From positions 124,001-188,000 of the forward strand of contig CALXMP010000005.1 in the NCBI GenBank assembly GCA_944389505.1: DNA of 64,000 nt, written 5' to 3'. Positions within the stretch are counted from its first letter, which is position 1. Each line of letters starts with the position of its first letter. The notes beneath the pieces were generated by a model. That model saw nothing but the letters and a program-made list of their open reading frames with translations, had not been told where the DNA came from and made no database searches. Shown piece after piece: positions 1-9,213 of the stretch. This stretch comes from an uncultured Spirochaetaceae bacterium (GTDB lineage Bacteria > Spirochaetota > Spirochaetia > Sphaerochaetales > Sphaerochaetaceae). A program made the position numbers and the translations under genes.

Positions 1-1
1 C

Positions 2-1150
2 ATAGATGATTTCAATAGCCTTGGGATTCCTGGAGTCCATATGTCTGCAGAGAAAGCCGTGAAATGCGGTATTACAGGAACGCATGTATCCATTCTCGTG
101 AACGGAGAAGAGGAAGGCGCCGGACATCATCACCACCATGACCATGAACATGAGCACGAGCATGACCATGAACACGTCCATGAGCACGAACATGAGCATG
201 ACCATCACCATGAGCATCATAGGCTTGCGGATATAGAGCATATTGTATGCCATCATCTCAATCTCCCTGAGAATGTGAAGAATGATGTTATGGCTGTATT
301 CAATCTCATAGCTGAGGCAGAGAGCCATGTCCATGGAGTCCCTGTCACGGATATCCACTTCCATGAGGTTGGGACGATGGATGCCGTTGCTGATATCACA
401 GCAGTATCGATGCTGATGGACCGTATCCATCCAGATGAGGTAGTCGTTTCTCCGATTCATGTAGGGTATGGGCATGTGCACTGCGCGCATGGCATCCTTC
501 CCATTCCTGCACCTGCAACAGCATATATCCTTTCAGGTCTCCCGATATACTCAGGGAGAATCGAAGGTGAGCTCTGCACACCCACAGGGGCTGCGCTTCT
601 TAAGCATTTCGCTACATCATTCGGGCAGATGCCGCTTATGAATGTCGATGGAATCGGCTATGGCATGGGAAAGAAGGACTTTGAGGCAGCTAACTGCGTC
701 AGGGTGATGCTTGGAGAAAGATCGGGTTCTTCTGACAGTGTTATCGGTCTTTCCTGCAATGTCGATGATATGACAGGAGAGGAAATCGGTTTTGCGATGG
801 ACAGGATTTTTGAAGCAGGTGCCAAAGATGTCTATACAGTTCCTATTGGAATGAAGAAATCCAGGCCCGGCATCATGATATGCGCAATCTGCCTTGAAAG
901 CGATATGGACAGGATCGTAAGGACCATATTCCGCTATACCACTACGATTGGAATCCGCAGGTCCGTCTATGACAGATTCGTGCTTGATCGCAGGGCTGAA
1001 TCCGTTGATACGGAATATGGGAAGGCCAGGGTCAAAATTTCCGAAGGCTATGGAGTAAAGCGCATCAAGGCCGAATACGATGATATGGAAAGAATCGCAA
1101 AGGATAATGATATAACGCTGGAGGAAGCCAGGAACGGGATTAATACTTGA
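2..1150 (+). CDS. larC: LarC-type nickel insertion protein, 5' end outside window
   Basis: LarC inserts nickel into the nickel-pincer nucleotide cofactor of lactate racemase (LarA) and related enzymes. The frame is open from base 2 and is already inside the LarC fold before the first ATG at 41, so the gene starts before the window; 382 codons are visible. A segment very rich in His, Asp and Glu (bases about 124-222) is the expected metal-binding loop. After it come the conserved HFHEVG and CTPTGAALL blocks and a C-terminal domain containing SCNVDDMTGE. In some lactobacilli the protein is split by a frameshift into LarC1 and LarC2; here the frame is continuous through that region. No larA, larB or larE lies in the visible part, so the substrate enzyme is unknown. 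The family call is firm; which racemase or epimerase it serves is not visible. Confidence 0.93.
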   Translation: MDDFNSLGIPGVHMSAEKAVKCGITGTHVSILVNGEEEGAGHHHHHDHEHEHEHDHEHVHEHEHEHDHHHEHHRLADIEHIVCHHLNLPENVKNDVMAVFNLIAEAESHVHGVPVTDIHFHEVGTMDAVADITAVSMLMDRIHPDEVVVSPIHVGYGHVHCAHGILPIPAPATAYILSGLPIYSGRIEGELCTPTGAALLKHFATSFGQMPLMNVDGIGYGMGKKDFEAANCVRVMLGERSGSSDSVIGLSCNVDDMTGEEIGFAMDRIFEAGAKDVYTVPIGMKKSRPGIMICAICLESDMDRIVRTIFRYTTTIGIRRSVYDRFVLDRRAESVDTEYGKARVKISEGYGVKRIKAEYDDMERIAKDNDITLEEARNGINT

Positions 1151-1250
1151 GTCTGTTGGCTCCATTCTACCAAATGTGTATTTTCTCTCGGATTTCATCT
1201 TATTTTAATCTTTCTGTGGGATAATCCTCCTGACTAATAGGAGGACTACA

Positions 1251-2234
1251 ATGACTCGGAGAAAAACACACGCAGCCATCGCAATACTCCTGATGGCTGT
1301 TTTTTTCGCTGCTGGCTGCCAGGCTGGCGGTGGCACCGTGCCCTCAACGACAGAGGAGAAGGCTGTATCGGCATTCAGAGCAATGGCTCAGGCCGCAGAT
1401 GTTACATCTCCTTCGGGTGATGAGTACACGGTACGGAATTTCATAGCGGATGATGGCTCGGTCATAAACGGAACATTCAGGATGGATTCTGCAGGCAATG
1501 TTCTTGAGGCAGATCTTGAGATGACTTTTGCTAATAACCAAGTGATCAGATTCGCAATGGTGCCGGAGACTGGAAGTACTGAACCGGTAATCACTGTTGA
1601 TGACACCACTGTTCCAGATGCTGTCATTCCTGATCCGATGACCGATGAGGAGAGAAGAGCTTTTATGCTGTTCCTCATCGGGTTCGATGAAGCACAGGAT
1701 GAGATAAGGGATGAGATTGAGGATGTGTTTGAGCATCTGGAGGACAGAGCTCCTGGAAGATATGATATCCCATCAAACAGACTTGGTATCAGCGGGACAG
1801 TCATAGTTGATTTCGAGGAACGTGGAGATGATGATACAGAGGTCGTAGGTGGCAACGTCGTATTGTCTGGATTCAGCCTAGGTGGAGGCAATAACATATC
1901 CGGATCATACAGCTTCACATCCCGTGATGACTACGAAGATGCTGAGATGGACATCTCAATCAGTTCCTTCACTGACGATGGCATTACACTCAGCAATGTG
2001 AGAATTGATGGAAGGATTACCGAGTCTGAGCTATATGATGACGACAGGTTCGAATTCAGCGGCTCCATCTCTGGAATGTTCAGCGCAAGCAGGGGAGGGA
2101 GCGTAGAGGTATCATTCTCCGGAAAGATGGATGCGATGGAGGATAGGTATCTTAGATTCCCGGAATATGATCTCAGGATCGATGGCAAGCAAGTTGCTAT
2201 CGGAAGGGAAGATGCTACTCCTTTCCGCAGATGA
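1251..2234 (+). CDS. Predicted lipoprotein of unknown function
   Basis: The protein of 327 residues begins with a lipoprotein signal: basic N-terminus, hydrophobic core and an AAGC lipobox with Cys at residue 23, so it should be lipidated and exported. The mature part is acidic and rich in Ser, Gly and Asp. Its second half has alternating polar and hydrophobic stretches (about 190-320) suggestive of beta structure. I recognise no domain. The start is set by an AGGAGG-like site just upstream of ATG 1251. It appears monocistronic, because a strong hairpin terminator follows directly. Function is unknown; a surface or periplasmic structural or binding role is only a guess. Confidence 0.8.
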   Translation: MTRRKTHAAIAILLMAVFFAAGCQAGGGTVPSTTEEKAVSAFRAMAQAADVTSPSGDEYTVRNFIADDGSVINGTFRMDSAGNVLEADLEMTFANNQVIRFAMVPETGSTEPVITVDDTTVPDAVIPDPMTDEERRAFMLFLIGFDEAQDEIRDEIEDVFEHLEDRAPGRYDIPSNRLGISGTVIVDFEERGDDDTEVVGGNVVLSGFSLGGGNNISGSYSFTSRDDYEDAEMDISISSFTDDGITLSNVRIDGRITESELYDDDRFEFSGSISGMFSASRGGSVEVSFSGKMDAMEDRYLRFPEYDLRIDGKQVAIGREDATPFRR

Positions 2235-2240
2235 TGATCC

Positions 2241-2260
2241 AGCCTCCTTCGGGAGGCTTT
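2241..2260 (+). terminator. Rho-independent terminator after the lipoprotein gene
   Basis: A perfect 7-bp stem AGCCTCC/GGAGGCT closes a TTCG tetraloop and is followed by a short T run. It lies 7 bases after the lipoprotein stop codon. Confidence 0.8.
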
Positions 2261-2348
2261 CATTCGTAATATGCATTCTTGCACTTCATATTAGATATCG
2301 ATTGCATATGGAGGATGAAGGTCGTATACTGCTTGCAGAATATAGATG

Positions 2349-2457
2349 AATCTTCAGGGCAGGGTGTGATTCCCTACCGGTGGTATAGCCCACGAGCCGA
2401 AAGGTATGATCCGGTGAGACTCCGGAGCCGACAGTAGAGTCTGGATGGAAGAAGATC
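2349..2457 (+). ncRNA. FMN riboswitch (RFN element)
   Basis: The sequence carries the conserved RFN blocks in order: TCTTCAGGGCAGGGTG near 2351, TCCCTACCGGTGGT, AGCCCACGAGC, GATCCGGTGAGACTCCGGAGCC, GACAGTAGAGTCTGGATGG and the closing GAAGA near 2451. The 5' TCTTC and 3' GAAGA close the multi-helix junction. FMN binding normally turns off the downstream riboflavin genes, and ribD starts about 100 bases further on. A terminator hairpin between the aptamer and ribD fits transcriptional attenuation. Confidence 0.96.
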
Positions 2458-2487
2458 GTACGCAGGTTTCCTGCATATAGGTTGAAG

Positions 2488-2519
2488 CTCTGGATTGCGT
2501 TGCATTCCGGAGTTTTTCT
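2488..2519 (+). terminator. Riboswitch expression-platform terminator
   Basis: The stem CTCTGGA/TCCGGAG (one G-T pair) closes an 11-base loop and is followed by TTTTTCTTTT. It lies between the FMN aptamer and ribD, where an FMN-stabilised terminator is expected. Alternative antiterminator pairing was not computed. Confidence 0.7.
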
Positions 2520-2553
2520 TTTCCCTCATCCTCCCTGATGGTCATGGGAGGAT

Positions 2554-3657
2554 ATGATGGATGACCGTGGTTATATGAAGCTTGCGCTGAAGCTGGCTGA
2601 GCGCGGTGCGGGATGGACTTCTCCGAATCCCATGGTCGGAGCTGTTATAGCACGGGATGGCAGGATCCTTGGAGAGGGCTGGCATAAACAGTACGGTGAT
2701 CTGCATGCAGAGAGGAATGCCATAGCATCCGCTTCTTCATCCCTTAAGGGCGCAACGATGTATGTCACGCTTGAGCCCTGCTGCCATTATGGTCATCAGC
2801 CTCCATGCACAGATGCAATCATCGAGGCCGGGATAAAGCGTGTTGTTATCGCATCAGGAGATCCGAACCCGCTTGTCGCAGGCAAAGGCATAGAGATACT
2901 CAGATCCCATGGGATAGAGGTTGTTGAGGGAGTATTGAAGGAGGAGGCTGACCGTCTCAATGAGATATTCCTCCATTACATAACCGGAAAGACACCATTT
3001 GTTGCAGTCAAATACGCTATGACGATGGATGGGAAGATCGCATGCTATACCGGCGCCTCAAAGTGGATAACAGGAGAGGAAGCCCGGCATCACGTACACA
3101 TGCTGCGGGGTCGTTATTCCGCCATTCTTACAGGTGTCGGGACCGTAATCACAGATGATCCGCTCCTTACATGCAGAATCCCGGGAGGAAGGAATCCTGT
3201 CCGTGTTATTGCCGATACATTCCTTCAGACTCCATTGGAATCTCAGATTGTGCGTACCGCTGGGGATATAAGCACAATCATAGCGACATCTTCCGATGAT
3301 ACCAGTCGTATCCGCCAGTACACCGATTCAGGATGCAGAGTACTGCAGCTTCCATCCAAAGAGGGGCATATAAGCCTTAAGGCTCTTGTTTCGAAGCTAG
3401 GAGAGGAAGGAATCGATAGCATACTTGCAGAGTGCGGCGGGACTCTCGCCTGGAGTCTTTTCAGGGAGGTGCTCGTCAATAAGGTCTATGCATATATCGC
3501 TCCAAAGATATTCGGAGGAGCGAAGGCCTTGACACCTGTCGGAGGCCAGGGAGTAGGCGATCCTGCATCTTCATTCATTCTGAAGAACAGCAGGATAAGA
3601 CAGTTCGGCCCCGATTTCATGATTGAGAGTGAGGTGGAGCAATGTTCACAGGGATAA
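2554..3657 (+). CDS. ribD: Bifunctional riboflavin deaminase/reductase RibD
   Basis: RibD deaminates 2,5-diamino-6-ribosylamino-pyrimidinone phosphate and then reduces its ribosyl side chain with NADPH, early in riboflavin synthesis. The N-terminal deaminase domain (about residues 1-145) has the zinc motifs HAERNA and PCCHYGHQPPC. The C-terminal reductase domain (about 150-367) has the usual KYAMTMDGKIA and TGVGTVITDDPLLTCR motifs. The length (367) is normal. Two adjacent ATGs (2554 and 2557) are possible starts; the GGGAGG site at about 2546 is better spaced for 2557. It is the first gene of the riboswitch-controlled operon and overlaps ribE by 16 bases, suggesting translational coupling. 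Confidence 0.96.
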   Translation: MMDDRGYMKLALKLAERGAGWTSPNPMVGAVIARDGRILGEGWHKQYGDLHAERNAIASASSSLKGATMYVTLEPCCHYGHQPPCTDAIIEAGIKRVVIASGDPNPLVAGKGIEILRSHGIEVVEGVLKEEADRLNEIFLHYITGKTPFVAVKYAMTMDGKIACYTGASKWITGEEARHHVHMLRGRYSAILTGVGTVITDDPLLTCRIPGGRNPVRVIADTFLQTPLESQIVRTAGDISTIIATSSDDTSRIRQYTDSGCRVLQLPSKEGHISLKALVSKLGEEGIDSILAECGGTLAWSLFREVLVNKVYAYIAPKIFGGAKALTPVGGQGVGDPASSFILKNSRIRQFGPDFMIESEVEQCSQG

Positions 3658-4286
3658 TCGAGGAAATAGGAACGGTGAAGGAGGTCCGCCACGGTCATCG
3701 TTCTGCCACAGTGACTATCTGGGCTGAGAAGGTCCTTCTTGGGACATCGATAGGAGATAGCATCGCGGTCAACGGTGTATGCCTGACTGTAATAGCGATG
3801 GATGATGATTCCTTTTCAGCCGATGCGACTCCAGAGACGATATCAAGGTCATCGCTGGGGCAGATGCATAGAGGAAGCAGGGTGAACCTGGAACGTGCCA
3901 TGGCCGCTGATGGCCGGTTCGGAGGCCATATAGTCATGGGCCATATCGATGGGATAGGGAAGGTATCCAGGGTAATTAAGGATGATAACTCTGTTCTGCT
4001 TTCCATCGAGGCGCCCCCTGCTCTCATGCGCTATATCGTTGAGAAGGGATCGATAGCCATCGATGGCATAAGCCTTACTGTAGCGAAGGTCTGGGAATCG
4101 GGGTTCACAGTTTCCGTTATCCCCCATACAGCTTCTGAAACGACTATCGGATGGATGGTGGCAGGGACAGCTGTGAATCTTGAGGCCGACATAATCGGGA
4201 AATACGCAGAGAAGTTCCTAATGCATGAGATCAGTCCCAGAAAGAAGGGAATAACGGCGGAGATGCTCTCCGAATATGGATTCTGA
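3642..4286 (+). CDS. ribE: Riboflavin synthase alpha chain
   Basis: This enzyme joins two molecules of 6,7-dimethyl-8-ribityllumazine to make riboflavin. The protein (214 residues) starts with the family hallmark [10 protein letters not shown] and contains two homologous lumazine-binding barrels (about 1-97 and 98-195), each with a VNLERA/VNLEAD-like motif; the first also has the [11 protein letters not shown] block, the second [11 protein letters not shown]. It starts inside the end of ribD (16-base overlap) and ends just upstream of the ribBA ribosome binding site. Control by the FMN riboswitch is expected for the whole operon. Confidence 0.96.
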   Translation: MFTGIIEEIGTVKEVRHGHRSATVTIWAEKVLLGTSIGDSIAVNGVCLTVIAMDDDSFSADATPETISRSSLGQMHRGSRVNLERAMAADGRFGGHIVMGHIDGIGKVSRVIKDDNSVLLSIEAPPALMRYIVEKGSIAIDGISLTVAKVWESGFTVSVIPHTASETTIGWMVAGTAVNLEADIIGKYAEKFLMHEISPRKKGITAEMLSEYGF

Positions 4287-4299
4287 AGAGGAGGAGATG

Positions 4300-5490
4300 A
4301 TGAATACAATAGAGGAAGCTCTTGAAGAGCTCAGGAAAGGCCATCTGATCATAGTGGCTGATGATCCCGACAGGGAGAATGAAGGCGATCTCATCTGTGC
4401 GGCAGAGCATGCCGATACAGCCAATGTCAATTTCATGGCGAAGTATGGCAAAGGACTTATATGCATGCCCATGGCCGAGAAGTTTGCCAGAAAGCTTATG
4501 ATCCCGAAGATGGTTGAGGTGAATACAGATAACCATGAGACGGCTTTTACCGTTTCGATTGACCATGTATCAACTTCGACGGGTATCTCCGCAGCTGAGC
4601 GTTCCATAACGGCAAAGGCCTGCGTTTCCGATGATGCCCGCCCAGAGGATTTCAGACGTCCAGGGCATATGTTCCCGCTTATAGCAAAAGCAGGAGGCGT
4701 ACTTGAACGCGGAGGACATACTGAGGCAACCGTTGATCTGATGAGACTTGCAGGACTAAAGGAATGCGGGCTCTGCTGCGAGATTATGGACGATGATGGC
4801 TATATGATGCGTGCTGCGGGACTGAGGGAATTCGCTGAACATCATGGTCTTAAGTACATCACGATTGAGGACATCAAGGAGTACAGGAAGGTCCACGATA
4901 AGCTTGTGGACAGGGCAGCTACCGCAAAGCTTCCTACGAAATATGGCGAATTCACTGCATATGGCTATGTCAACCGTCTCAACGGAGAGCACCATGTCGC
5001 GCTTGTCATGGGAGAGATCGGCGATGGCAGGGACATGCTCTGCAGAGTGCACTCAGAATGCCTGACAGGTGATGTCTTCGGTTCGCTCCGCTGTGACTGC
5101 GGTGACCAGCTTGCTGCAGCAATGACCATGATTGCCAAGGAGGGCCGTGGAATCCTTCTGTACATGAGGCAGGAGGGCCGCGGCATAGGCCTGATAAACA
5201 AGCTCAGAGCGTATGAGCTCCAGGAGAAGGGAATGGATACCCTTGATGCGAATATCGCTCTTGGCTTTGAGGCAGACCAGAGGGAGTACTTCATTGGAGC
5301 GCAGATACTCAGGGACTTAGGTGTGAAGAGCATGAGACTGCTTACGAACAATCCCGATAAAGTCTACCAGCTCTCTGAGTTCGGTATAGAGATAACAAAA
5401 CGTGTTCCGATCCAGATTCCTGCGACTGAATATGATCAGAGATATCTGGAGACGAAGCGTGATCGCATGGGACATATTCTCGATTGCTAG
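4300..5490 (+). CDS. ribBA: Bifunctional DHBP synthase/GTP cyclohydrolase II
   Basis: The N-terminal half (about 1-200) is 3,4-dihydroxy-2-butanone-4-phosphate synthase with the acidic [11 protein letters not shown] motif. The C-terminal half (about 205-396) is GTP cyclohydrolase II with the zinc site [15 protein letters not shown] and the RQEGRGIGL motif. Together they make both precursors that enter lumazine synthesis. An ATG at 4276 overlaps ribE, but an AGGAGG site at 4289-4294 points to ATG 4300 (or 4297), giving the usual start MNTIEEAL. The length (396) matches the fused family. It is the third gene of the riboflavin operon. Confidence 0.95.
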   Translation: MNTIEEALEELRKGHLIIVADDPDRENEGDLICAAEHADTANVNFMAKYGKGLICMPMAEKFARKLMIPKMVEVNTDNHETAFTVSIDHVSTSTGISAAERSITAKACVSDDARPEDFRRPGHMFPLIAKAGGVLERGGHTEATVDLMRLAGLKECGLCCEIMDDDGYMMRAAGLREFAEHHGLKYITIEDIKEYRKVHDKLVDRAATAKLPTKYGEFTAYGYVNRLNGEHHVALVMGEIGDGRDMLCRVHSECLTGDVFGSLRCDCGDQLAAAMTMIAKEGRGILLYMRQEGRGIGLINKLRAYELQEKGMDTLDANIALGFEADQREYFIGAQILRDLGVKSMRLLTNNPDKVYQLSEFGIEITKRVPIQIPATEYDQRYLETKRDRMGHILDC

Positions 5491-5499
5491 GAGGAAGAT

Positions 5500-5964
5500 A
5501 TGAGAAAGATTGAAGGCAATCTTGTTGCGGAGGGAATCAGGATAGGAATCGTCGTATCCAGATTCAATGAATTCATTACATCAAAGCTTCTAAGCGGAGC
5601 TATGGATGCTCTTATACGGCATGGCGTCAGCGATGATGATGTCTCGGTTGCATGGGTTCCAGGGGCATTTGAGATTCCTGTGATAGCTTCCAGAATGGCG
5701 AAGAGCGGCAAGTATGATGCTGTAATCTGCCTTGGTGCTGTCATCCGCGGATCAACAGATCACTACAACTATGTCTGCAGCGAGGTCTCCAAGGGTATTG
5801 CCTCCGTCTCGCTTGCAACGGGCGTGCCTGTGCTTTTCGGCGTACTGACCACGGACAGCATCGAGCAGGCTATAGAGCGCGCCGGTACCAAAGCGGGGAA
5901 TAAGGGATATGATTCGGCTTTGAGCGCTATAGAGATGGTCAATCTGCTGAAAAACATCGGCTGA
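5500..5964 (+). CDS. ribH: Lumazine synthase (riboflavin synthase beta chain)
   Basis: RibH condenses DHBP with 5-amino-6-ribitylamino-uracil to form 6,7-dimethyl-8-ribityllumazine, usually as an icosahedral or pentameric assembly. The 154-residue protein has the expected motifs: [10 protein letters not shown] near the N-terminus, WVPGAFEIP, the [15 protein letters not shown] block with the catalytic His, and [11 protein letters not shown]. An AGGAAG site precedes ATG 5500. It is the last gene of the operon; an AT-rich weak hairpin and T run follow the stop, which may end the transcript. Confidence 0.96.
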   Translation: MRKIEGNLVAEGIRIGIVVSRFNEFITSKLLSGAMDALIRHGVSDDDVSVAWVPGAFEIPVIASRMAKSGKYDAVICLGAVIRGSTDHYNYVCSEVSKGIASVSLATGVPVLFGVLTTDSIEQAIERAGTKAGNKGYDSALSAIEMVNLLKNIG

Positions 5965-6070
5965 TTGTTTGTTTTTTTAGATATTCTTCACACTCTCCGC
6001 ACTCTGTCCTTTAATGACGCGTCCTGATTTGGTACTATCTGGACATCCGTATAAAAAAGGAAGGTTTTCT

Positions 6071-8719
6071 ATGGCAGAGAAGGAGTATCTCATGCCGAGC
6101 GAGGAGGTTATTTCCTCTCTCGGCTCTTCTAAAGATGGCCTCGCGTCCTCCGAAGTTCCTAAGAGACTTGAGGAGTACGGCCGGAACAAGCTTGAGGAGA
6201 AGAAGAAGGACAGCCTTTTCAAGCAGTTTCTAGGCAAGCTTGTCGATCCAATGCTTATAATTCTTATGGTAGCTGCTGTCCTGTCCGTTGTCGCATCATA
6301 TGCCTCAGGTGAGACAGAATGGTCCGATGCTATCATCATCCTCATTGTTGTTCTTATCAATGCAGTTCTTGGCGTGGTGCAGGAGTCAAAGGCTGAAAAG
6401 GCAATTGAAGCGCTGCAGAATATGTCAAAGGCGAAGTCTAAAGTAAGGCGCGATGGGAAGATAATGACAGTCGAGAGCGAGGAGCTGGTTCCTGGCGATG
6501 TGATAGAGCTCGAAGCTGGTGATAGTGTCCCTGCCGATGCGAGAATTCTGTACTCCGCCTCAATCAAGGCAGAGGAAGCTGCCCTTACAGGCGAATCTGT
6601 ACCTGTCGATAAGGATGCTGCGACCCTTTCCGGAACAGAGATCCCTCTTGGTGACAGACGGAATATGGTTTATATGGGATCTACCATAGTATATGGAAGG
6701 GGAGAGGCAGTCGTAACGGCGACCGGAATGAGAACGGAGATGGGCAAGATTGCTTCTGCGCTCTCTGCCGCTGCTGACAATGAGACTCCGCTCCAGAAGA
6801 AGCTCAATCAGCTCTCAAGAGTCCTTACATGGCTTGTCCTTGGTATCTGTGTATTCATGTTCGCAGTCAATCTCATAAGGATGTCCATTGAGGGCGACAT
6901 CCACCTTGATGGTGTTCTCGATACATTCATGATTGCTGTATCGCTTGCCGTAGCCGCTATTCCTGAAGGGCTTGCAGCCGTTGTCACGATCGTTCTCTCA
7001 ATCGGAGTCACGAAGATGAGCAAGAAGAATGCAATCATCAGGAAGCTCACTGCAGTTGAGACTCTTGGCTGTACAGAGGTTATCTGCTCCGATAAGACAG
7101 GAACGCTGACACAGAACAAGATGACTGTAGTCGATTCCTATGGCTCCGATAAGATGCTCCTTGCCCGCGCTATGTCGCTCTGCTCGGATGCCCATCTGAA
7201 TGATGAGCTGAAGGCTGAAGGTGAGCCTACCGAGGCTGCTCTTGTCAACTGGGCAAGCTCGATGGAGATGAACAAGAACCAGCTTGAGGAGGGACCATAC
7301 AAGCGTGTCGCAGAGGCTCCGTTCGATTCGGAGAGGAAGATGATGAGCACAGTCCATTCCAATCCCGAAGGCGGGTACGTCCAGTACACGAAGGGCGCTC
7401 CAGATGTTCTGCTCTCAAGGTGCACCGAGATCCTCACTATGGAAGGTGTAAGGGCAATGACGGAGGATGACAGGAAGAAGATCCTCGGTAAGAACAAGGA
7501 GTTCGCTGACAAGGCCCTCCGTGTCCTTGCCGGTGCAATGAGAAAGCATGATTCTATTCCTTCCGATTCCTCTCCTGCAGCTCTTGAGCATGATCTCATC
7601 TTCCTTGGCCTGACAGGAATGATCGATCCAGAGCGCCCGGAAGTAAGAGCAGCAATAAAGGAATGCAGATCTGCTGGCATAAGACCGATAATGATCACTG
7701 GAGACCATATCGATACTGCAGTCGCAATCGGAAAGAAGCTCGGCATTGTCGATTCTGCGGCAGAGGCTATAACGGGCGCTGAGCTCGATAAGCTCTCCGA
7801 TGATGAGTTCCAGAAGAAGATAAGGAATTACTCCATCTATGCGCGTGTACAGCCTGAGCACAAGGTAAGGATCGTTAAGACCTGGCAGCAGGTAGGCAAG
7901 ATTACGGCAATGACAGGCGATGGCGTCAACGATGCCCCTTCGATCAAGAATGCTGATATCGGCATCGGAATGGGTATTACCGGAACGGATGTCACGAAGA
8001 ATGTCGCCGATATGGTTCTTGCTGATGATAACTTCGCTACGATCGTCGTTGCTGTCGAGGAAGGCAGGAAGATCTATGATAACATCAGGAAGTCTATACA
8101 GTTCCTGCTTTCATCGAATCTCTCCGAGGTCATAGCTGTATTCATCTCATCGCTTATGGGATTCACGCTTCTCCAGCCTGCCCATCTCCTGTGGATTAAT
8201 CTGATCACAGATACATTCCCTGCAGTAGGACTCGGTATGGAGCATGGTGATCCTGATATCATGAAGAGGCCTCCTCGCTCATCGAATGAAGGACTCTTCG
8301 CGGGTGGTCTTGGCGTAAACTGCGCAATACAGGGCGCGGCTCTTGCTATCATCACGATAGCTTCTTATATCATCGGTGAGATCTTCGAGAGCGGAGCATT
8401 CACATTCGCTACAAGCAATGACGGAATGACGATGGCATTCCTTACGCTCTCAATGGCAGAGCTCTTCCAGTCGTTCAATATGAGATCGCTGGATAAATCC
8501 CTGCTGAAGGTGAAGGGACACAACAAGATCCTCTATGGATCGCTTGTAGGTGCATTCGTGCTTACGCTCGCAGTCCTCTATATTCCTTTCCTCAGGGATG
8601 CATTCCACTTTGCTCATATCTCGCTTGCGGAATTCGCAATCGCCCTTGCAATGGGTTTCCTCATCATTCCTATTGTTGAGATCCAGAAGGCAATCCAGAG
8701 AGCATTGAAGAAGAACTGA
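6071..8719 (+). CDS. Calcium-type P-type cation ATPase
   Basis: This membrane ATPase of 882 residues pumps cations using a phospho-aspartate intermediate. It has the TGESVPV actuator motif (about 172), the DKTGTLT phosphorylation site (Asp about 341), the TGDGVNDAP hinge, the VAAIPEGL sequence in transmembrane segment 4 and NLITDTFPA in segment 6. The last two are typical of type II (SERCA/PMR1-like) calcium pumps. Ca2+ is therefore the likely substrate, though Mn2+ or other cations are possible. An in-frame ATG exists at 6014, but the AAGGAAGG site at about 6058 and the normal start MAEKEYLMPSEEV favour 6071. It seems monocistronic and ends at a shared bidirectional terminator. Confidence 0.92.
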   Translation: MAEKEYLMPSEEVISSLGSSKDGLASSEVPKRLEEYGRNKLEEKKKDSLFKQFLGKLVDPMLIILMVAAVLSVVASYASGETEWSDAIIILIVVLINAVLGVVQESKAEKAIEALQNMSKAKSKVRRDGKIMTVESEELVPGDVIELEAGDSVPADARILYSASIKAEEAALTGESVPVDKDAATLSGTEIPLGDRRNMVYMGSTIVYGRGEAVVTATGMRTEMGKIASALSAAADNETPLQKKLNQLSRVLTWLVLGICVFMFAVNLIRMSIEGDIHLDGVLDTFMIAVSLAVAAIPEGLAAVVTIVLSIGVTKMSKKNAIIRKLTAVETLGCTEVICSDKTGTLTQNKMTVVDSYGSDKMLLARAMSLCSDAHLNDELKAEGEPTEAALVNWASSMEMNKNQLEEGPYKRVAEAPFDSERKMMSTVHSNPEGGYVQYTKGAPDVLLSRCTEILTMEGVRAMTEDDRKKILGKNKEFADKALRVLAGAMRKHDSIPSDSSPAALEHDLIFLGLTGMIDPERPEVRAAIKECRSAGIRPIMITGDHIDTAVAIGKKLGIVDSAAEAITGAELDKLSDDEFQKKIRNYSIYARVQPEHKVRIVKTWQQVGKITAMTGDGVNDAPSIKNADIGIGMGITGTDVTKNVADMVLADDNFATIVVAVEEGRKIYDNIRKSIQFLLSSNLSEVIAVFISSLMGFTLLQPAHLLWINLITDTFPAVGLGMEHGDPDIMKRPPRSSNEGLFAGGLGVNCAIQGAALAIITIASYIIGEIFESGAFTFATSNDGMTMAFLTLSMAELFQSFNMRSLDKSLLKVKGHNKILYGSLVGAFVLTLAVLYIPFLRDAFHFAHISLAEFAIALAMGFLIIPIVEIQKAIQRALKKN

Positions 8720-8741
8720 GATGCTTTGGGGATTATGAAAT

Positions 8742-8778
8742 ATGGCCTGTTCCATTCCAGAAGCAGGCCATTAGTTTT
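8742..8778. terminator. Bidirectional terminator between the P-type ATPase and XRE genes
   Basis: The stem ATGGCCTG/CAGGCCAT encloses a 14-base loop and has T-rich flank on the right (TTAGTTTT) and A-rich flank on the left. It serves the ATPase on the + strand; the XRE gene on the - strand ends at 8771, inside the stem's last base. Confidence 0.7.
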
Positions 8779-9118
8779 CTTCAGGGGAGCCAGATATTTC
8801 CTTGTCAACGAATTCATCAAGCGCTTTATGGAGTCTTTCGATCTCTTTCTTGATATGAGATTTCATAATGCTGTCCAACCCGTTGTATTTTCGTTCCTCT
8901 TCGGACAGGAACAACTCGGCAGGAGAGATATCGAAAGCCTTGGATAGTCTGTATATAGTCTCCGGTTTCGGAAAAGTACCGGCATTCTCTATATTCATGA
9001 TTGTCCTGCCGGTTACATCGATCATGGCCGCAAGATCATCCTGACTGAGCTGTTTTTGCTCTCTGAGGTACTTCAGATTCGATCCCACGAGCCTCTTAAT
9101 GTATTCCGTTCCGTCCAT
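8771..9118 (-). CDS. XRE-family transcriptional regulator
   Basis: A small DNA-binding protein (115 residues from ATG 9118). The N-terminal helix-turn-helix (about 5-62) has the pattern LKYLREQKQLSQDDLAAMID followed by NIENAGTFPKPETIYRLSKA. It is followed by a charged C-terminal helix rich in Glu and Lys. The target is unknown. TTG 9154 and ATG 9148 are alternative in-frame starts, but a near-consensus promoter (TTGAGC, 17 bases, TATACT) lies exactly between them and ATG 9118. The transcript would begin at or within a base or so of that ATG, so the mRNA would be leaderless; no ribosome binding site is visible. Confidence 0.82.
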   Translation of the reverse strand: MDGTEYIKRLVGSNLKYLREQKQLSQDDLAAMIDVTGRTIMNIENAGTFPKPETIYRLSKAFDISPAELFLSEEERKYNGLDSIMKSHIKKEIERLHKALDEFVDKEISGSPEEN

Positions 9119-9125
9119 TGGAAAT

Positions 9126-9154
9126 AGTATAGAGTCCGCAGATTCCATGCTCAA
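9126..9154 (-). promoter_or_regulatory. Promoter of the XRE gene, predicted leaderless
   Basis: On the minus strand, TTGAGC (9154-9149), a 17-base spacer and TATACT (9131-9126) lie so that transcription should start at about 9119-9118, the A of the ATG. Confidence 0.6.
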
Positions 9155-9213
9155 TGAAGTGGTATTTCAGCATTGTCCTGGAATCCATGAAATACTATTT
9201 CTCAAAAGGCAAG

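Noticed and set aside
121-222. His-rich tract read as an artefact or frameshift site
   Set aside because: The frame stays open on both sides and LarC homology continues after it, so the tract is a genuine part of the protein.
617-1198. Long antisense open frame over larC
   Set aside because: It mirrors larC codons, has no ribosome binding site and no recognisable protein features. The same applies to most long frames on the strand opposite a real gene.
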